NCBI RefSeq assembly: GCF_000263855.1
Contig: NZ_AJWX01000008.1
Coordinates: 1-64,000 of the forward strand
Direction of reading: 5' to 3'
Length of the DNA: 64,000 nt
DNA from: Pseudomonas sp. M47T1
Lineage (GTDB): Bacteria; Pseudomonadota; Gammaproteobacteria; Pseudomonadales; Pseudomonadaceae
The notes beneath the pieces were generated by a model. It was not told the origin of the DNA, ran no database searches, and saw only the letters and a list, made by a program, of their open reading frames with translations. A program made the position numbers and the translations under genes. Every line of letters begins with the position of its first letter. The first letter of the stretch is position 1. Positions 9,348 through 19,398 of this stretch are shown one piece after another.

Positions 9348-10412
9348 ATGGAAAATAACCAGCCGATAATCATCAAGCGCGTCAAGCGCTTCGCCGGCGG
9401 CCACCACGGCGGTGCCTGGAAAATCGCCTTCGCCGACTTTGCCACGGCCATGATGGCGTTCTTCCTGGTGCTGTGGTTGCTGTCCACGGCCACCCCGGAG
9501 CAGAAACTGGCCATCGCCGGCTATTTCCAAGACCCGGTGGGCTTCTCTGAAAGTGGCTCGCCCTACATCATCGACATGGGCGGCACGCCCAAGCTGGCCC
9601 CCGACAAAACCCTGAATCCGGACATCGAGACCTCGCCGCCGACGCCACAGACGCCGGACAAGATCAACGAGAACGACGCCGAGGCCGCTGCCGAGAAGAT
9701 CGACCAGGAACGCCTGAACCTGCTGTTGCAGGAACTGCAGAACAAGGTTGACCAGAACCCGCAGTTGCAGAAGTTCAAGGACCAGATCCTCTTCGAGATC
9801 ACCCAGGAAGGCCTGCGTATCCAGATCATGGACGCCGAGAACCGGCCGATGTTCGATAGCGGCAGTGCGCGCCTCAAGCCGTATTTCGAGGACATCCTGC
9901 TGGCCATGGCCGACACCATCAAGGCGGTGCCGAACAAGATCAGCGTCAGTGGCCACACCGATGCCCAGCCGTATGCCGGCCAGGGTGACTTCGGCAACTG
10001 GGAGCTGTCGGCCAACCGTGCCAACGCCGCACGCCGTGCGCTGGAGGGGGGTGGTTATCCGGATGACCAGGTGGCGCGCGTGGTGGGTTACGCCTCGTCG
10101 TCGCTGTTCGACCGCAAGAACCCGCTGAACCCGGTCAACCGCCGCATCGATATCGTGGTCCTGACCAAAAAGGCCCAGCGCGAGATCGAGGGTGAGGGTG
10201 CGGACAAGCCAGCGCCGGGTGCTCCGGCCGCCACGCCAGGTGCTCCCGGCGTCCCGGCCACACCTGGCGCGCCAGGTGCAGCGCCGGGTGCGGCCGGCAA
10301 GCCGAGCCCATCGGCGGTCGACCCGACGGCGCCCATGCAACCCCATGAGCTGCGGCAGAAGCTGAACCTGTTCGAAGATGGCACTTTGAAGCTCGACGAG
10401 CCCGGCAAGTAA
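9348..10412 (+). CDS. motB: Flagellar motor stator protein MotB
   Basis: The 354-residue stator partner of MotA has a short cytoplasmic N-terminus and one transmembrane helix. The proton-carrying aspartate lies at position 30 in FADFATAMMAFF. A plug/linker region follows, then an OmpA-like peptidoglycan-binding domain at about 150-270 with SGHTDAQP and NRRIDI motifs. After this comes an unusual Pro/Ala/Gly tract of about 45 residues built of PGAPG-like repeats, and a short charged end. The tract is low-complexity and probably a flexible tail. Confidence 0.96.
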   Translation: MENNQPIIIKRVKRFAGGHHGGAWKIAFADFATAMMAFFLVLWLLSTATPEQKLAIAGYFQDPVGFSESGSPYIIDMGGTPKLAPDKTLNPDIETSPPTPQTPDKINENDAEAAAEKIDQERLNLLLQELQNKVDQNPQLQKFKDQILFEITQEGLRIQIMDAENRPMFDSGSARLKPYFEDILLAMADTIKAVPNKISVSGHTDAQPYAGQGDFGNWELSANRANAARRALEGGGYPDDQVARVVGYASSSLFDRKNPLNPVNRRIDIVVLTKKAQREIEGEGADKPAPGAPAATPGAPGVPATPGAPGAAPGAAGKPSPSAVDPTAPMQPHELRQKLNLFEDGTLKLDEPGK

Positions 10413-10429
10413 TCAGCCGGACTTCACCC

Positions 10430-10466
10430 ACAACGCCCGCCCCGACCCTGTCGCGGCGGGCGTTGT
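10430..10466. terminator. Strong hairpin between convergent motB and the TIR-like gene
   Basis: A perfect 12-bp stem (10430-10441 with 10455-10466) with a 13-base loop sits between the two convergent genes. There is no T run on either side, so it is a hairpin with likely terminator or mRNA-end function rather than a textbook terminator. Confidence 0.55.
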
Positions 10467-10470
10467 GCAT

Positions 10471-10869
10471 TCAGGCGTGCAGGGTGATGGCGCCGATGAT
10501 GTGGCGGGTGCTCCAGGCACATTCGGCATTGGCGGCGTTGCGCACCGTGGGCGAAATGCGCTCGGCGCCAAAGGGTTTGATGGCGATGATCGCCTTGCCC
10601 AGCCGCCGCGCAACCTCGATTTCCTTATCTATCCACCTTCCATAAGTGGGGTACACGCCCGCCATGATCACCAGCGCCGAGCAGGGTTGCAGGTGCTCTA
10701 CAATCGCTTGTTCCAGTTCCAGGGCGCTGGCCTCGACAATCGGATGTGGCGCGGGCAGGGCATGGCTCTTGAAGTTGAACGTGGTATCACGCCCAAGCAG
10801 GTCGAGCAGGCGTTCATAGGCATCCGAATAGTCCCAGGAATGGCTGATGAACAGGTGGTAGGTCGACAT
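10471..10869 (-). CDS. Small TIR-like (MTH538/DUF1863, ThsB-type) domain protein
   Basis: The 132-residue single-domain protein starts at an ATG with GAAAGGG upstream. It opens with a strand followed by FISHSW, has a central hydrophobic strand (SALVIMAGVY), then RWIDKEIEVARRLGKAIIAI. This order matches the TIR-like fold of the DUF1863 family, which includes the Thoeris signal-generating protein ThsB. No ThsA (SIR2/SLOG or membrane effector) is encoded beside it; the neighbours are motB and rsgA. It could be a lone TIR enzyme, a remnant of a defence system, or a protein with a different role. Confidence 0.7.
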   Translation of the reverse strand: MSTYHLFISHSWDYSDAYERLLDLLGRDTTFNFKSHALPAPHPIVEASALELEQAIVEHLQPCSALVIMAGVYPTYGRWIDKEIEVARRLGKAIIAIKPFGAERISPTVRNAANAECAWSTRHIIGAITLHA

Positions 10870-11012
10870 GGCAGTCCCTTTCAGTCGGTAATCGATGACA
10901 GGGCTGAAGATCGTTCAGAAGTGTTTTAACAGGCAAGGGATGACGTGTGAAAGAGACCGTTCCTACGGCAGAAGGTAAAATTTCCTACAAATTTTTCCCT
11001 AAGAATACCCCT

Positions 11013-11157
11013 GTGGCCGCTGCCGTCAGGCTGCGTTGGCCTGGTGGACGCTGAAGATCTGCGGCGTACTCGCGGCCCAGCGCAGCTTGGCGGCAGCGGC
11101 TGCAAGGCCGCTGGCAAGCGCAAATATGTAGCCGCTGCCGAAGGCTGCAGCTGCAAG
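11013..11157. repeat. REP-like palindromic repeat cluster (GCCGCTGCCG family)
   Basis: A roughly 94-bp inverted repeat (11013-11106) has arms of the type GTGGCCGCTGCCGTCAGGC / GCGGCAGCGGCTGCAAG. A third partial arm follows at 11128-11157. The 291-bp gap between the TIR-like gene and rsgA holds this cluster and an AT-rich segment at 10960-11010; no other gene is seen. Confidence 0.7.
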
Positions 11158-11160
11158 TGG

Positions 11161-12192
11161 TCAGTAGGAATCTTCTGGCAGGCTGGCGATGATCGAGCGG
11201 TAGCTGTTCATTCGCTGCTGCTGCACGCGGCCGTCTTCCAGTGCCTTGAGCAGTGCGCAGCCCGGTTCGCGGTCATGCTTGCAATCGCGGAAACGGCAAC
11301 GGCCGATCAGGTCGTCGAACTCGATGAAGCCCGCTTCCACGTCTGCGCGGCTGACGTGGCCCAGGCCGAATTCACGGATACCTGGGGAGTCAATCAGCTC
11401 ACCGCCACCGGGGAAGTGGAACAGGCGAGCCGTGGTGGTGGTGTGGGTGCCCTGCCCGGACAGCTCAGACAGCGGGCCGACTCGGGTCTGCACTTCCGGC
11501 AGCAGGCTGTTGACCAGCGATGACTTGCCCACGCCCGACTGGCCTACGAACACGCTGATATGGCCATCCAGGCGCGCCTGGAGCTGTTGCATGCCGTCGC
11601 CATGGTGGGCCGACACTTCCAGCAGCGGGTAGCCCAACTGCCGGTACACGGCCAGCAACGCGTTGAGCGCGGGGGCGTTTTGCTCGTCGATCAGGTCGGC
11701 CTTGTTCAGCAGCAATAACGGGTGGATGCCCGCGTGCTCGGCGGCCACCAGGTAGCGGTCGATCAGGTTGGCGTGAGGTTCGGGCATGGGCGCGAACACA
11801 ATCACGATAAGGTCGACGTTGGCGGCTACCGGCTTGAGCTGGCCACGGCTGTCGGGGCGGCACAGCTCGGTGCTGCGCGGCAGTTGCGCGACGATGACGC
11901 CAATGCCCTGGTTGCCGGCACGCCACACCACGGTGTCGCCGGTGACCAGCGCTGGCAGGTTGGCGCGCAAGTGGCAGCGGAACACCTGGCCGGCCAGTTC
12001 GCCTTCCTGGGCCTCCACTTCAACCTGAACGCCGAAGTGCGCGATGACCAGGCCCGTCTGCTCGGGCCCCAGGTCGCCGCCTTCCAGCGTTTCCAGGGTA
12101 TGGGACTCGCGTTTGGCGGCGCGAGCGGCGCGCTCACCCTGGATTTTTTCGATGCGCCAGTTCTGGCGACGGTTGAGCTGGCGTTTGGCCAT
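11161..12192 (-). CDS. rsgA: Ribosome small-subunit biogenesis GTPase RsgA
   Basis: The 343-residue, circularly permuted GTPase assists late 30S maturation. An N-terminal OB-fold (about 60-130) is followed by the G motifs in permuted order: LLNKADLI (G4), [10 protein letters not shown] (G1), then DSPGIREF (G3). A C-terminal zinc knuckle follows, with CRFRDCKH and the cysteine of GCAL as ligands. The start is the ATG at 12192; its N-terminus is typically basic. It is divergent from orn, and the rsgA/orn pairing is conserved in gammaproteobacteria. Confidence 0.96.
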   Translation of the reverse strand: MAKRQLNRRQNWRIEKIQGERAARAAKRESHTLETLEGGDLGPEQTGLVIAHFGVQVEVEAQEGELAGQVFRCHLRANLPALVTGDTVVWRAGNQGIGVIVAQLPRSTELCRPDSRGQLKPVAANVDLIVIVFAPMPEPHANLIDRYLVAAEHAGIHPLLLLNKADLIDEQNAPALNALLAVYRQLGYPLLEVSAHHGDGMQQLQARLDGHISVFVGQSGVGKSSLVNSLLPEVQTRVGPLSELSGQGTHTTTTARLFHFPGGGELIDSPGIREFGLGHVSRADVEAGFIEFDDLIGRCRFRDCKHDREPGCALLKALEDGRVQQQRMNSYRSIIASLPEDSY

Positions 12193-12281
12193 GAGTGTTC
12201 CGTGCGGGGGTAATTGAAACGGCGACGAGTTTAGCATGCCCGGCTGAGCTAAACTGCCCAGTCAAGCCGAGGAGCCCCTAC

Positions 12282-12824
12282 ATGCAAAACGCCAACAACC
12301 TGATCTGGATCGACCTGGAAATGACCGGCCTGGATCCCGACAGCGATGTGATCATCGAAATGGCCACCATCGTCACCGACAGCGACCTTAACACCCTGGC
12401 CGAAGGCCCGGTAATCGCCATCCATCACAGTGACGAAGTCCTTGCCCGCATGGACGAGTGGAACACCCGCACCCACGGCAACTCGGGCCTGACCCAGCGC
12501 GTGCGCGACAGCAAAGTCAGCATGGCCGAGGCCGAGGCCCAGACCATCGCCTTCCTGGAACAGTGGGTACCCAAGGGCAAGTCGCCTATCTGCGGCAACA
12601 GCATCTGCCAGGACCGCCGCTTCCTGTACCGACACATGCGCGGCCTGGAAACCTACTTCCACTACCGCAACCTCGACGTCTCCACCCTCAAGGAGCTGGC
12701 TGCGCGCTGGGCGCCAGAGGTCAAGGACGGCTTCAAGAAGGGCAGCACCCACCTGGCGCTGGACGACATTCGCGAGTCGATTGCCGAGCTGCAGCATTAC
12801 CGCAAGCATTTCATCAAGTTTTGA
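12282..12824 (+). CDS. orn: Oligoribonuclease
   Basis: The 180-residue DEDDh 3'-5' exoribonuclease degrades 2-5-nt RNAs; in Pseudomonas it also clears pGpG from c-di-GMP turnover. The metal-binding motifs are [10 protein letters not shown] near the N-terminus, a central [11 protein letters not shown] and a C-terminal [10 protein letters not shown]. The ATG at 12282 has GAGGAG about eight bases upstream, better than earlier in-frame starts. Confidence 0.97.
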   Translation: MQNANNLIWIDLEMTGLDPDSDVIIEMATIVTDSDLNTLAEGPVIAIHHSDEVLARMDEWNTRTHGNSGLTQRVRDSKVSMAEAEAQTIAFLEQWVPKGKSPICGNSICQDRRFLYRHMRGLETYFHYRNLDVSTLKELAARWAPEVKDGFKKGSTHLALDDIRESIAELQHYRKHFIKF

Positions 12825-12845
12825 TTGCCCCGCGCAGCTGCCGTC

Positions 12846-12956
12846 TGTGGGAGCGGGGGGGGGGGGGCGGGCCATCCGGTTCTACCCGCGAAAAGGGCGC
12901 CGCGCAATCTCTGATACCCCGCAGTGCCTGCTTCGCGGGCAGAGCCCGCTCCCACA
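12846..12956. repeat. Palindromic intergenic repeat containing a 13-G tract
   Basis: Outer arms TGTGGGAGCGGG and CCCGCTCCCACA enclose inner arms TTCTACCCGCGAAAAGGG and CTTCGCGGGCAG. The left arm is interrupted by a homopolymer of 13 G at 12855-12867. It is the same family as 52251-52338 and 62755-62842. It lies between convergent orn and queG. Confidence 0.75.
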
Positions 12957-12966
12957 AGGGTAATAT

Positions 12967-14043
12967 TCAGCAGGCTTCAGCCCGCTGCGCATGTTGACGC
13001 AACGCCCACTCCACATGCTCGCGCACCAGTTCGGAGGGGTGTTGGCGCCGCGCCTCCAGCGCTTCCAGTACCACAATGGTCGACGGCGCATTGCCCAGCC
13101 CCACCGCCAGGTTGCGCAGCCAGCGTTCATAGCCGGCGCGGCGCAGCGGTGAGCCCTCGGTGCTGCTGAGAAATTTGTCCTCATCCCACATGAACAGCTC
13201 TGCCAGCCCCGCGTTGTCAAGGTTGTGCCGCGGCTTGAAATCGCCTTCGCCACTGGGCCGGGCAAAGCGGTTCCAGGGGCAGACTATCTGGCAATCGTCG
13301 CAGCCGAACACGCGGTTGCCGATCAGCGGGCGCAGGTCCTCGGGAATGGCGGTCTTGAGTTCGATGGTCAGGTAAGAGATGCAGCGGCGCGCGTCCAGTA
13401 CATAGGGGCCGACAAAGGCGTTGGTCGGGCAGATGTCCAGGCAGGCGCTGCAGCGGCCGCAGTGCTCGGTGGCGTGCGGCTCGTCCACCGGCAGCGGCAG
13501 GTCGACGAACAGCTCGCTGAGGAAGAAATAGCTGCCGGCCTTGCGGTTCAGCACCAGGGTGTTCTTGCCTATCCAGCCCAGGCCGGCCTGTTCGGCGATG
13601 GCTTTTTCCAGCACCGGCGCGCTGTCGACGAAGGCGCGGAAGCCGAAAGGGCCGATTTCCTGCTGGATACGGTCGGCCAGTTGCTGCACGCGCTTGCGGA
13701 TCAGCTTGTGGTAGTCGCGGCCCAGGGCGTAGCGCGAGATGTAGGCCTTTTCCGGCTGGGCCAGCCGTTGCGCCATGCCGGTGTCGCCAGGCAGGTAGTC
13801 CATGCGCAGCGACACCACGCGCAAGGTGCCCGGTACCAATTGCTCGGGGTGCGAGCGTTTGCTGCCATGGGCGCCCATGTAGTCCATGTCGCCGTGGTAG
13901 CCAGCTGCCAGCCAGCGCTCCAGGTGCTGTTCGTGCTCGCCAAGGTCCAGGCCGGCGATGCCGACTTGCTGGAAGCCCAGTTCTCGGCCCCATTCTTTGA
14001 TGGAGTGGGCCAGGGCGGGTAAATCGGCGATGACGGCAGACAT
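12967..14043 (-). CDS. queG: Epoxyqueuosine reductase QueG
   Basis: The 358-residue cobalamin-dependent enzyme reduces epoxyqueuosine to queuosine in the tRNA wobble position. Two 4Fe-4S clusters are shown by CGRCSACLDICP and by CDDCQIVCPWN. A short HEAT-like segment forms the C-terminus. The ATG at 14043 is chosen because the divergent nnrD begins at 14110. Length and motif order are normal for the family. Confidence 0.96.
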   Translation of the reverse strand: MSAVIADLPALAHSIKEWGRELGFQQVGIAGLDLGEHEQHLERWLAAGYHGDMDYMGAHGSKRSHPEQLVPGTLRVVSLRMDYLPGDTGMAQRLAQPEKAYISRYALGRDYHKLIRKRVQQLADRIQQEIGPFGFRAFVDSAPVLEKAIAEQAGLGWIGKNTLVLNRKAGSYFFLSELFVDLPLPVDEPHATEHCGRCSACLDICPTNAFVGPYVLDARRCISYLTIELKTAIPEDLRPLIGNRVFGCDDCQIVCPWNRFARPSGEGDFKPRHNLDNAGLAELFMWDEDKFLSSTEGSPLRRAGYERWLRNLAVGLGNAPSTIVVLEALEARRQHPSELVREHVEWALRQHAQRAEAC

Positions 14044-14109
14044 GCGAAGAGGGAAACCGGAGCTGAGGTAGGTATAATTCTGCCAGACATTGCGAGTGAA
14101 CGTTCAATC

Positions 14110-15609
14110 ATGCCACTGCCAGACGACGACTTACCCGACCTGCTGTACACCGCAGCCCAGGTGCGGGCGCTGGACGCTGCCCTGATTGCGGCCGGCACCG
14201 ATGGTTTCGAATTGATGCAACGCGCCGCCCGGGCGGCCTGGCGCGCCCTGCGCCGGCAGTGGCCGGAGGCTGACCAGATGACGGTACTTGCCGGCCATGG
14301 CAACAACGCCGGCGATGGCTATCTGATCGCCGCGCTGGCGCAGCGAGCGGGTTGGGCCGTCAGCGTGCTGGCGGTGGGCGACGTTGACCGGTTGAACGGT
14401 GATGCCGCCACGGCACTGGCGCAGGCGCGTGCCGGCCAGGTCGATATCCAGCCGTGGGCGGCAGATGCATTCTTGCAGGGCGTGGTGGTGGATGCGTTGC
14501 TGGGCACGGGCCTCAAGGGGCCGGTGAAAGCGCCTTACGCCCAGGCTATCGAGGTGATCAACGGCAGCGGCCTGCCGGTGCTGGCGGTGGATATCCCGTC
14601 GGGCTTGTGCGCCGACACCGGCCAGGTGCTGGGCTGTGCCGTGCAGGCAGAGCTGACCGTGACGTTCATTGGCCTCAAGTTGGGCCTGTTCTGCGGCCAG
14701 GCGCCGGATCATGTGGGCCGGTTGGTGTTCGATGATCTGCTGGCCGATGGCGCCATCGTTGCTGCACAACCGCTCACCGCCCGGCGGCTGCACGCGGCGT
14801 CCCTGCCAAGGCCGGCCGCGCGGCCGATGACTGCCCACAAGGGCCAGTTTGGCCGCGTGCTGGTGATCGGCGGCGACCATGGCACCGGCGGCGCCACGCT
14901 GATGAGCGCCGAGTCGGCACTGCGCAGTGGTGCCGGCATGGTGACCCTGGCCACCCGCCAGGAGCACGTCGCTGCGGCCCTGACGCGCCTGCCCGAGGTG
15001 ATGGCCCTGGGCGTGCAGTCGTCCAACCAATTGCTCGACCCGCTGGGCAAGGCCGATATCGTCGTCATCGGTCCCGGCCTTGGCCAGGGCAGTTGGGGCC
15101 GCAGCCTGCTATCAATGGCCGCCACCGGCACTCAAGCGCAGGTGTGGGATGCCGATGCCCTGAATCAGTTGGCCGAGGGCCGCGCCACGCTGCCCGCTGG
15201 TTCCATCATTACTCCGCATCCGGGGGAGGCTGCGCGCCTGCTGGGGGTGACCACCGTGCAAATCCAGGCCGACCGCGGCCATGCAGCGCTTGCCCTGGCG
15301 AAAAAGTTTTCGACAATTTGTGTACTGAAAGGCAGCGGCAGCCTGATCGCCGCTGCCGATGGTCGCCTGGCCCTGTGTGATCGCGGCCACCCGGCCATGG
15401 CCACGGCAGGGCTGGGGGACGTGTTGGCCGGTTTGCTGGGGGCACTTCTGGCCCAGCACATGGCGCCGTATGATGCCGCCTGTCTGGGCGTGTGGCTGCA
15501 TGCGCGGGCCGGTGAGCAACAAGGTAGCAAGGGCCGCGGGCTGGCGGCCACCGATTTGATTCCAGCCATACGTCAGGTGTTCGAGGAGCTGTGCCCTTGT
15601 CTGAAATAA
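14110..15609 (+). CDS. nnrD: Bifunctional NAD(P)H-hydrate epimerase/dehydratase
   Basis: The 499-residue fused metabolite-repair enzyme has an N-terminal YjeF_N epimerase (about 1-220, with GHGNNAGDGY). A C-terminal ADP-dependent dehydratase follows (about 235-495), with GGDHGTGGA and GLGDVLAGLLG. It repairs hydrated NADH and NADPH. It overlaps tsaE by 19 bases. The nnrD-tsaE-amiB-mutL-miaA-hfq-hflX order is conserved widely in gammaproteobacteria, so the run is probably one operon. The gene name nnr is used by some authors for the fusion. Confidence 0.95.
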   Translation: MPLPDDDLPDLLYTAAQVRALDAALIAAGTDGFELMQRAARAAWRALRRQWPEADQMTVLAGHGNNAGDGYLIAALAQRAGWAVSVLAVGDVDRLNGDAATALAQARAGQVDIQPWAADAFLQGVVVDALLGTGLKGPVKAPYAQAIEVINGSGLPVLAVDIPSGLCADTGQVLGCAVQAELTVTFIGLKLGLFCGQAPDHVGRLVFDDLLADGAIVAAQPLTARRLHAASLPRPAARPMTAHKGQFGRVLVIGGDHGTGGATLMSAESALRSGAGMVTLATRQEHVAAALTRLPEVMALGVQSSNQLLDPLGKADIVVIGPGLGQGSWGRSLLSMAATGTQAQVWDADALNQLAEGRATLPAGSIITPHPGEAARLLGVTTVQIQADRGHAALALAKKFSTICVLKGSGSLIAAADGRLALCDRGHPAMATAGLGDVLAGLLGALLAQHMAPYDAACLGVWLHARAGEQQGSKGRGLAATDLIPAIRQVFEELCPCLK

Positions 15610-16067
15610 CGCTGTTTCTGGCCGATGAAAACGCCATGGTCGAGTTTGGCGGCCGTCTGGCACGGGTCACCCAGGCCGTCGGGGTGATTTTCCTCGAAGG
15701 TGACTTGGGGGCTGGTAAAACCACGCTCTCCCGGGGGCTGATCCGCGGCCTGGGGCATGAGGGTGCGGTGAAAAGCCCGACCTTTACACTGGTGGAACCT
15801 TACGAGTCTGCGAGCTTTCGCGCCTATCATTTTGATCTGTATCGCCTTGTCGATCCTGAAGAACTGGAATTTCTTGGCATTCGGGATTACTTTGAAGGTG
15901 ACGCTCTCTGTCTGATTGAGTGGCCTCAGCGTGGCGCGGGCTTTTTGCCAAAGCCTGACCTGACCATTACCATACGCCCCCACGCGGGCGGCCGTTCGCT
16001 GACTCTGACGCCACAAGGCGCGCGTGGCGAGTCGTGGTGTGCCGTCCTGGCACAGGAAATCAAATAA
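15591..16067 (+). CDS. tsaE: tRNA t6A biosynthesis ATPase TsaE
   Basis: The 158-residue P-loop ATPase supports the TsaBCDE complex that makes threonylcarbamoyl-adenosine 37 in tRNA. The Walker A is GDLGAGKTTLSRG. The central YHFDLYRL and IEWPQR motifs are typical. The start is uncertain: GTG at 15591 lies only two bases after GAGGAG, while a TTG at 15597 gives ideal eight-base spacing and would yield a protein beginning SEITLF. The gene overlaps nnrD. Confidence 0.95.
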   Translation: MPLSEITLFLADENAMVEFGGRLARVTQAVGVIFLEGDLGAGKTTLSRGLIRGLGHEGAVKSPTFTLVEPYESASFRAYHFDLYRLVDPEELEFLGIRDYFEGDALCLIEWPQRGAGFLPKPDLTITIRPHAGGRSLTLTPQGARGESWCAVLAQEIK

Positions 16068-16085
16068 TTTTGGGTGGGTGTTTGT

Positions 16086-17498
16086 ATGCGCATTCGCGCG
16101 CTGGTCGCGTTCGTGGGGTTGCTGTTGGTGGCGTTTGTCACCGACGCGTTTGCGGCTTCGCAGGTCAAGAGTGTTCGCCTGTGGCGAGCGCCGGATAACA
16201 CGCGGCTGGTATTCGACCTGTCGGGCCCGGTCGAACACAGCCTGTTTACCCTGCAATCGCCAGATCGCCTGGTCATCGACATCAACGGTGCGACCCTGGC
16301 CGCGCCGTTGAACCTGCCCATTGCCAACACGCCGATTACCTCGGTGCGTTCGGCGCAGCGCACGCCCACCGACTTGCGCGTGGTGATAGACCTGAAGAAG
16401 GCCGTCACCCCGAAAAGCTTCGCGCTGGCGCCTAACCAGCAGTACGGCAACCGCCTGGTAGTGGACCTGTACGACAACGCCGCCGATGCCGCGCCGCAAC
16501 CGCCCGAGCCTGCCGTGGCCACCACACCGGCCGTGCCGGTGACCCCGGTGCAGCCGGCCATCAAGCTGGCGCCGGTGCCTAACGGCAAGCGTGACATTAT
16601 CGTCGCCATCGACGCCGGCCACGGCGGCGAAGACCCGGGCGCCTCGGGTTCGCGCGGTCAGCATGAAAAAGACATCACCCTGTCCATCGCCCGTGAACTG
16701 CAGCGTCAGATCAATGGTGAAAAAGGCTTCCGCGCCGAGCTGACGCGTACCGGCGACTACTTCATCCCACTGCGCCAGCGCACCGAGATCGCCCGCAAGA
16801 AAGGCGCCGACCTGTTCGTGTCCATCCACGCCGACGCCGCACCGTCCTCGGCCGCCGTGGGCGCCTCGGTATTCGCTTTGTCCGAGCGTGGCGCCACCTC
16901 GGAAACCGCCCGTTGGCTGGCCGACAGCGAAAACCGCTCCGACCTGATCGGCGGCGCCGGGGCAGTGAGCCTGGACGACAAGGACAAGATGCTGGCCGGC
17001 GTGTTGCTGGACCTGTCCATGACCGCCTCGCTCAGTTCCAGCCTCAACGTGGGCCAGAAAGTGCTGAGCAACATCGGCCGGGTAACCCCCTTGCACAAGG
17101 CGCGCGTCGAGCAGGCGGGCTTCATGGTGCTGAAGTCTCCGGATATCCCGTCGATCCTGGTGGAAACCGGCTTCATTTCCAACGCCGGCGAGGCCGCGAA
17201 GCTGCAAAGCTCCAGCCATCAGCAGGCACTGGCCCGCTCCATTACCAGTGGCGTGCGCCAGTTCTTCCAGCAGAATCCGCCGCCGGGCACCTACATTGCC
17301 TGGCTGCGTGACAGCGGCAAGCTGGCCCAGGGGCCTACTGAGCACGTGGTGCGGCCGGGCGAAACCCTGCCTATGCTGGCCGTACGCTACAACCAGTCGG
17401 TGGCAACATTGCGCAGCACCAACAACCTGACCACCGATGAGCTGAAGATCGGCCAGACCCTGGAAATTCCTGCCACCGTGCTGGCGGCGCAGCAATGA
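16086..17498 (+). CDS. amiB: N-acetylmuramoyl-L-alanine amidase AmiB
   Basis: The 470-residue periplasmic amidase cleaves septal peptidoglycan, normally activated by an EnvC-type factor. It has a signal peptide (about 1-24, ending in DAFA). An AMIN domain (about 26-130) is followed by a Pro/Ala linker and an Amidase_3 catalytic domain (about 170-390). Its zinc motif begins [10 protein letters not shown] and includes ETGFISN. A C-terminal LysM (about 415-460, [15 protein letters not shown]) follows. ATG 16086 is preferred over GTG 16074 because it starts right at the signal peptide. Confidence 0.96.
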   Translation: MRIRALVAFVGLLLVAFVTDAFAASQVKSVRLWRAPDNTRLVFDLSGPVEHSLFTLQSPDRLVIDINGATLAAPLNLPIANTPITSVRSAQRTPTDLRVVIDLKKAVTPKSFALAPNQQYGNRLVVDLYDNAADAAPQPPEPAVATTPAVPVTPVQPAIKLAPVPNGKRDIIVAIDAGHGGEDPGASGSRGQHEKDITLSIARELQRQINGEKGFRAELTRTGDYFIPLRQRTEIARKKGADLFVSIHADAAPSSAAVGASVFALSERGATSETARWLADSENRSDLIGGAGAVSLDDKDKMLAGVLLDLSMTASLSSSLNVGQKVLSNIGRVTPLHKARVEQAGFMVLKSPDIPSILVETGFISNAGEAAKLQSSSHQQALARSITSGVRQFFQQNPPPGTYIAWLRDSGKLAQGPTEHVVRPGETLPMLAVRYNQSVATLRSTNNLTTDELKIGQTLEIPATVLAAQQ

Positions 17499-19393
17499 CC
17501 TCGTCCGCTCGCATCGAGCTGCTCAGCCCGCGCCTTGCCAACCAGATTGCCGCCGGTGAGGTGGTTGAGCGCCCGGCGTCGGTGACTAAGGAACTGCTGG
17601 AAAACAGCCTGGACTCCGGCGCCCGTCGTATCGACGTGGAAGTGGAACAGGGCGGCGTCAAGCTGCTACGGGTGCGTGATGACGGCAGCGGCATTGCCTC
17701 CGATGACCTGCCGCTGGCCCTGGCGCGTCACGCCACCAGCAAGATTCGCGACCTGGAAGACCTGGAGCGGGTGATGAGCCTGGGTTTCCGTGGTGAGGCA
17801 CTGGCGTCGATCAGCTCCGTGGCGCGCCTGACCCTGACCTCCCGTACCCGCGATGCCGACCAGGCCTGGCAGGTGGAAACCGAAGGGCGTGACATGGCCC
17901 CGCGGGTGCAGCCAGCGGCGCACCCGGTGGGCACCTCGGTGGAGGTGCGCGACCTGTTTTTCAACACGCCCGCGCGGCGCAAGTTCCTCAAAACCGAAAA
18001 AACCGAATTCGACCACCTTCAAGAGGTGATCAAGCGCCTGGCCCTGGCCCGCTTCGACGTGGCGTTCCACCTGCGGCACAACGGCAAGACCATCCTCAGC
18101 CTGCACGAGGCCAACGACGAAATTGCGCGCGCCCGCCGCGTGGCGGCCATTTGCGGTCCAGGCTTCCTGGAACAGGCGATGCCCATCGAGATCGAGCGCA
18201 ACGGCCTGCACCTGTGGGGCTGGGTGGGCTTGCCGACGTTCTCGCGCAGCCAGGCCGACCTGCAGTATTTCTTCGTCAATGGCCGCGCGGTGCGCGACAA
18301 GCTGGTGGCCCACGCGGTACGCCAGGCCTACCGCGACGTGCTGTTCAATGGTCGCCACCCCACCTTCGTGCTGTTTTTCGAGGTCGACCCGACTGTGGTC
18401 GACGTCAACGTGCACCCCACCAAGCACGAAGTGCGTTTCCGTGACGGGCGCATGGTGCACGACTTCCTGTACGGCACCCTGCACCGTGCACTGGCCGATG
18501 TGCGCCCCGAAGACCAGCTGCCTTCGGCGTCTACCGCCGAGACGTTGGCGCGCCCCACCGGGCTGGAAGCGGGCGAGTTCGGGCCCCAGGGCGAAATGCG
18601 CCTGGCCGCCAACCTGCTTGAACAACAGCAGCAGGAGCCCGCCAGCCGCGGCTACAGCAGCAGTTCGGGTGCCGGTTATCAGTACGTGCCACGCTCGGCG
18701 CAGCCTGCGCCCACCGCCGAAACCCAGGCGGCCTATCGCGAGTTCTACGCGCCGCTGCCACAGGCGGCCGGTGCGCCTGCGCCAGGCCTGCCGGAAGGCC
18801 AGGGCGATATTCCGCCGCTGGGCTATGCGCTGGCGCAGCTCAAGGGCATCTACATCCTGGCCGAGAACGCCCAGGGCCTGGTGCTGGTGGACATGCACGC
18901 CGCCCATGAGCGAATCATGTACGAGCGCCTCAAGATCGCCATGGCCAGCGAAGGCCTCAGTGGCCAGCCGCTGCTGGTGCCCGAGTCCATCGCGGTCAGC
19001 CAGCGCGAGGCCGATTGCGCCGAGGAGCACGCAGTGTGGTTCCAGCGCCTGGGCTTCGAGTTGCAGCGCCTGGGCCCGGAAAGCCTGGCCATCCGCCAGA
19101 TTCCGGCCCTGCTCAAGCAGGCCGAGGCCAACCGCCTGGTGCACGACGTGTTGGCGGACCTGATGGAATACGGCACCAGTGACCGTATCCAGGCCCACCT
19201 CAACGAATTGCTGGGCACCATGGCCTGCCACGGCGCCATCCGCGCCAACCGGCGCCTGGCCATCCCGGAAATGAACGGCCTGCTGCGCGACATGGAAAAC
19301 ACCGAGCGCAGCGGTCAATGCAACCATGGCCGACCGACCTGGACCCAGATGGGCCTGGATGATCTGGACAAATTATTCCTGCGTGGCCGTTGA
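17495..19393 (+). CDS. mutL: DNA mismatch repair protein MutL
   Basis: The 632-residue protein overlaps amiB by four bases (ATGA). The N-terminal GHKL ATPase (about 1-330) has ENSLDSG, DDGSGI and GFRGEAL motifs. A disordered Gln/Ser/Pro-rich linker (about 350-450) is followed by a C-terminal dimerisation domain. That domain contains [12 protein letters not shown], which fits the DQHA(x)2E(x)4E metal-binding signature of endonuclease-active MutL, as is known in Pseudomonas but not E. coli. Confidence 0.97.
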   Translation: MTSSARIELLSPRLANQIAAGEVVERPASVTKELLENSLDSGARRIDVEVEQGGVKLLRVRDDGSGIASDDLPLALARHATSKIRDLEDLERVMSLGFRGEALASISSVARLTLTSRTRDADQAWQVETEGRDMAPRVQPAAHPVGTSVEVRDLFFNTPARRKFLKTEKTEFDHLQEVIKRLALARFDVAFHLRHNGKTILSLHEANDEIARARRVAAICGPGFLEQAMPIEIERNGLHLWGWVGLPTFSRSQADLQYFFVNGRAVRDKLVAHAVRQAYRDVLFNGRHPTFVLFFEVDPTVVDVNVHPTKHEVRFRDGRMVHDFLYGTLHRALADVRPEDQLPSASTAETLARPTGLEAGEFGPQGEMRLAANLLEQQQQEPASRGYSSSSGAGYQYVPRSAQPAPTAETQAAYREFYAPLPQAAGAPAPGLPEGQGDIPPLGYALAQLKGIYILAENAQGLVLVDMHAAHERIMYERLKIAMASEGLSGQPLLVPESIAVSQREADCAEEHAVWFQRLGFELQRLGPESLAIRQIPALLKQAEANRLVHDVLADLMEYGTSDRIQAHLNELLGTMACHGAIRANRRLAIPEMNGLLRDMENTERSGQCNHGRPTWTQMGLDDLDKLFLRGR

Positions 19394-19398
19394 TTGCG

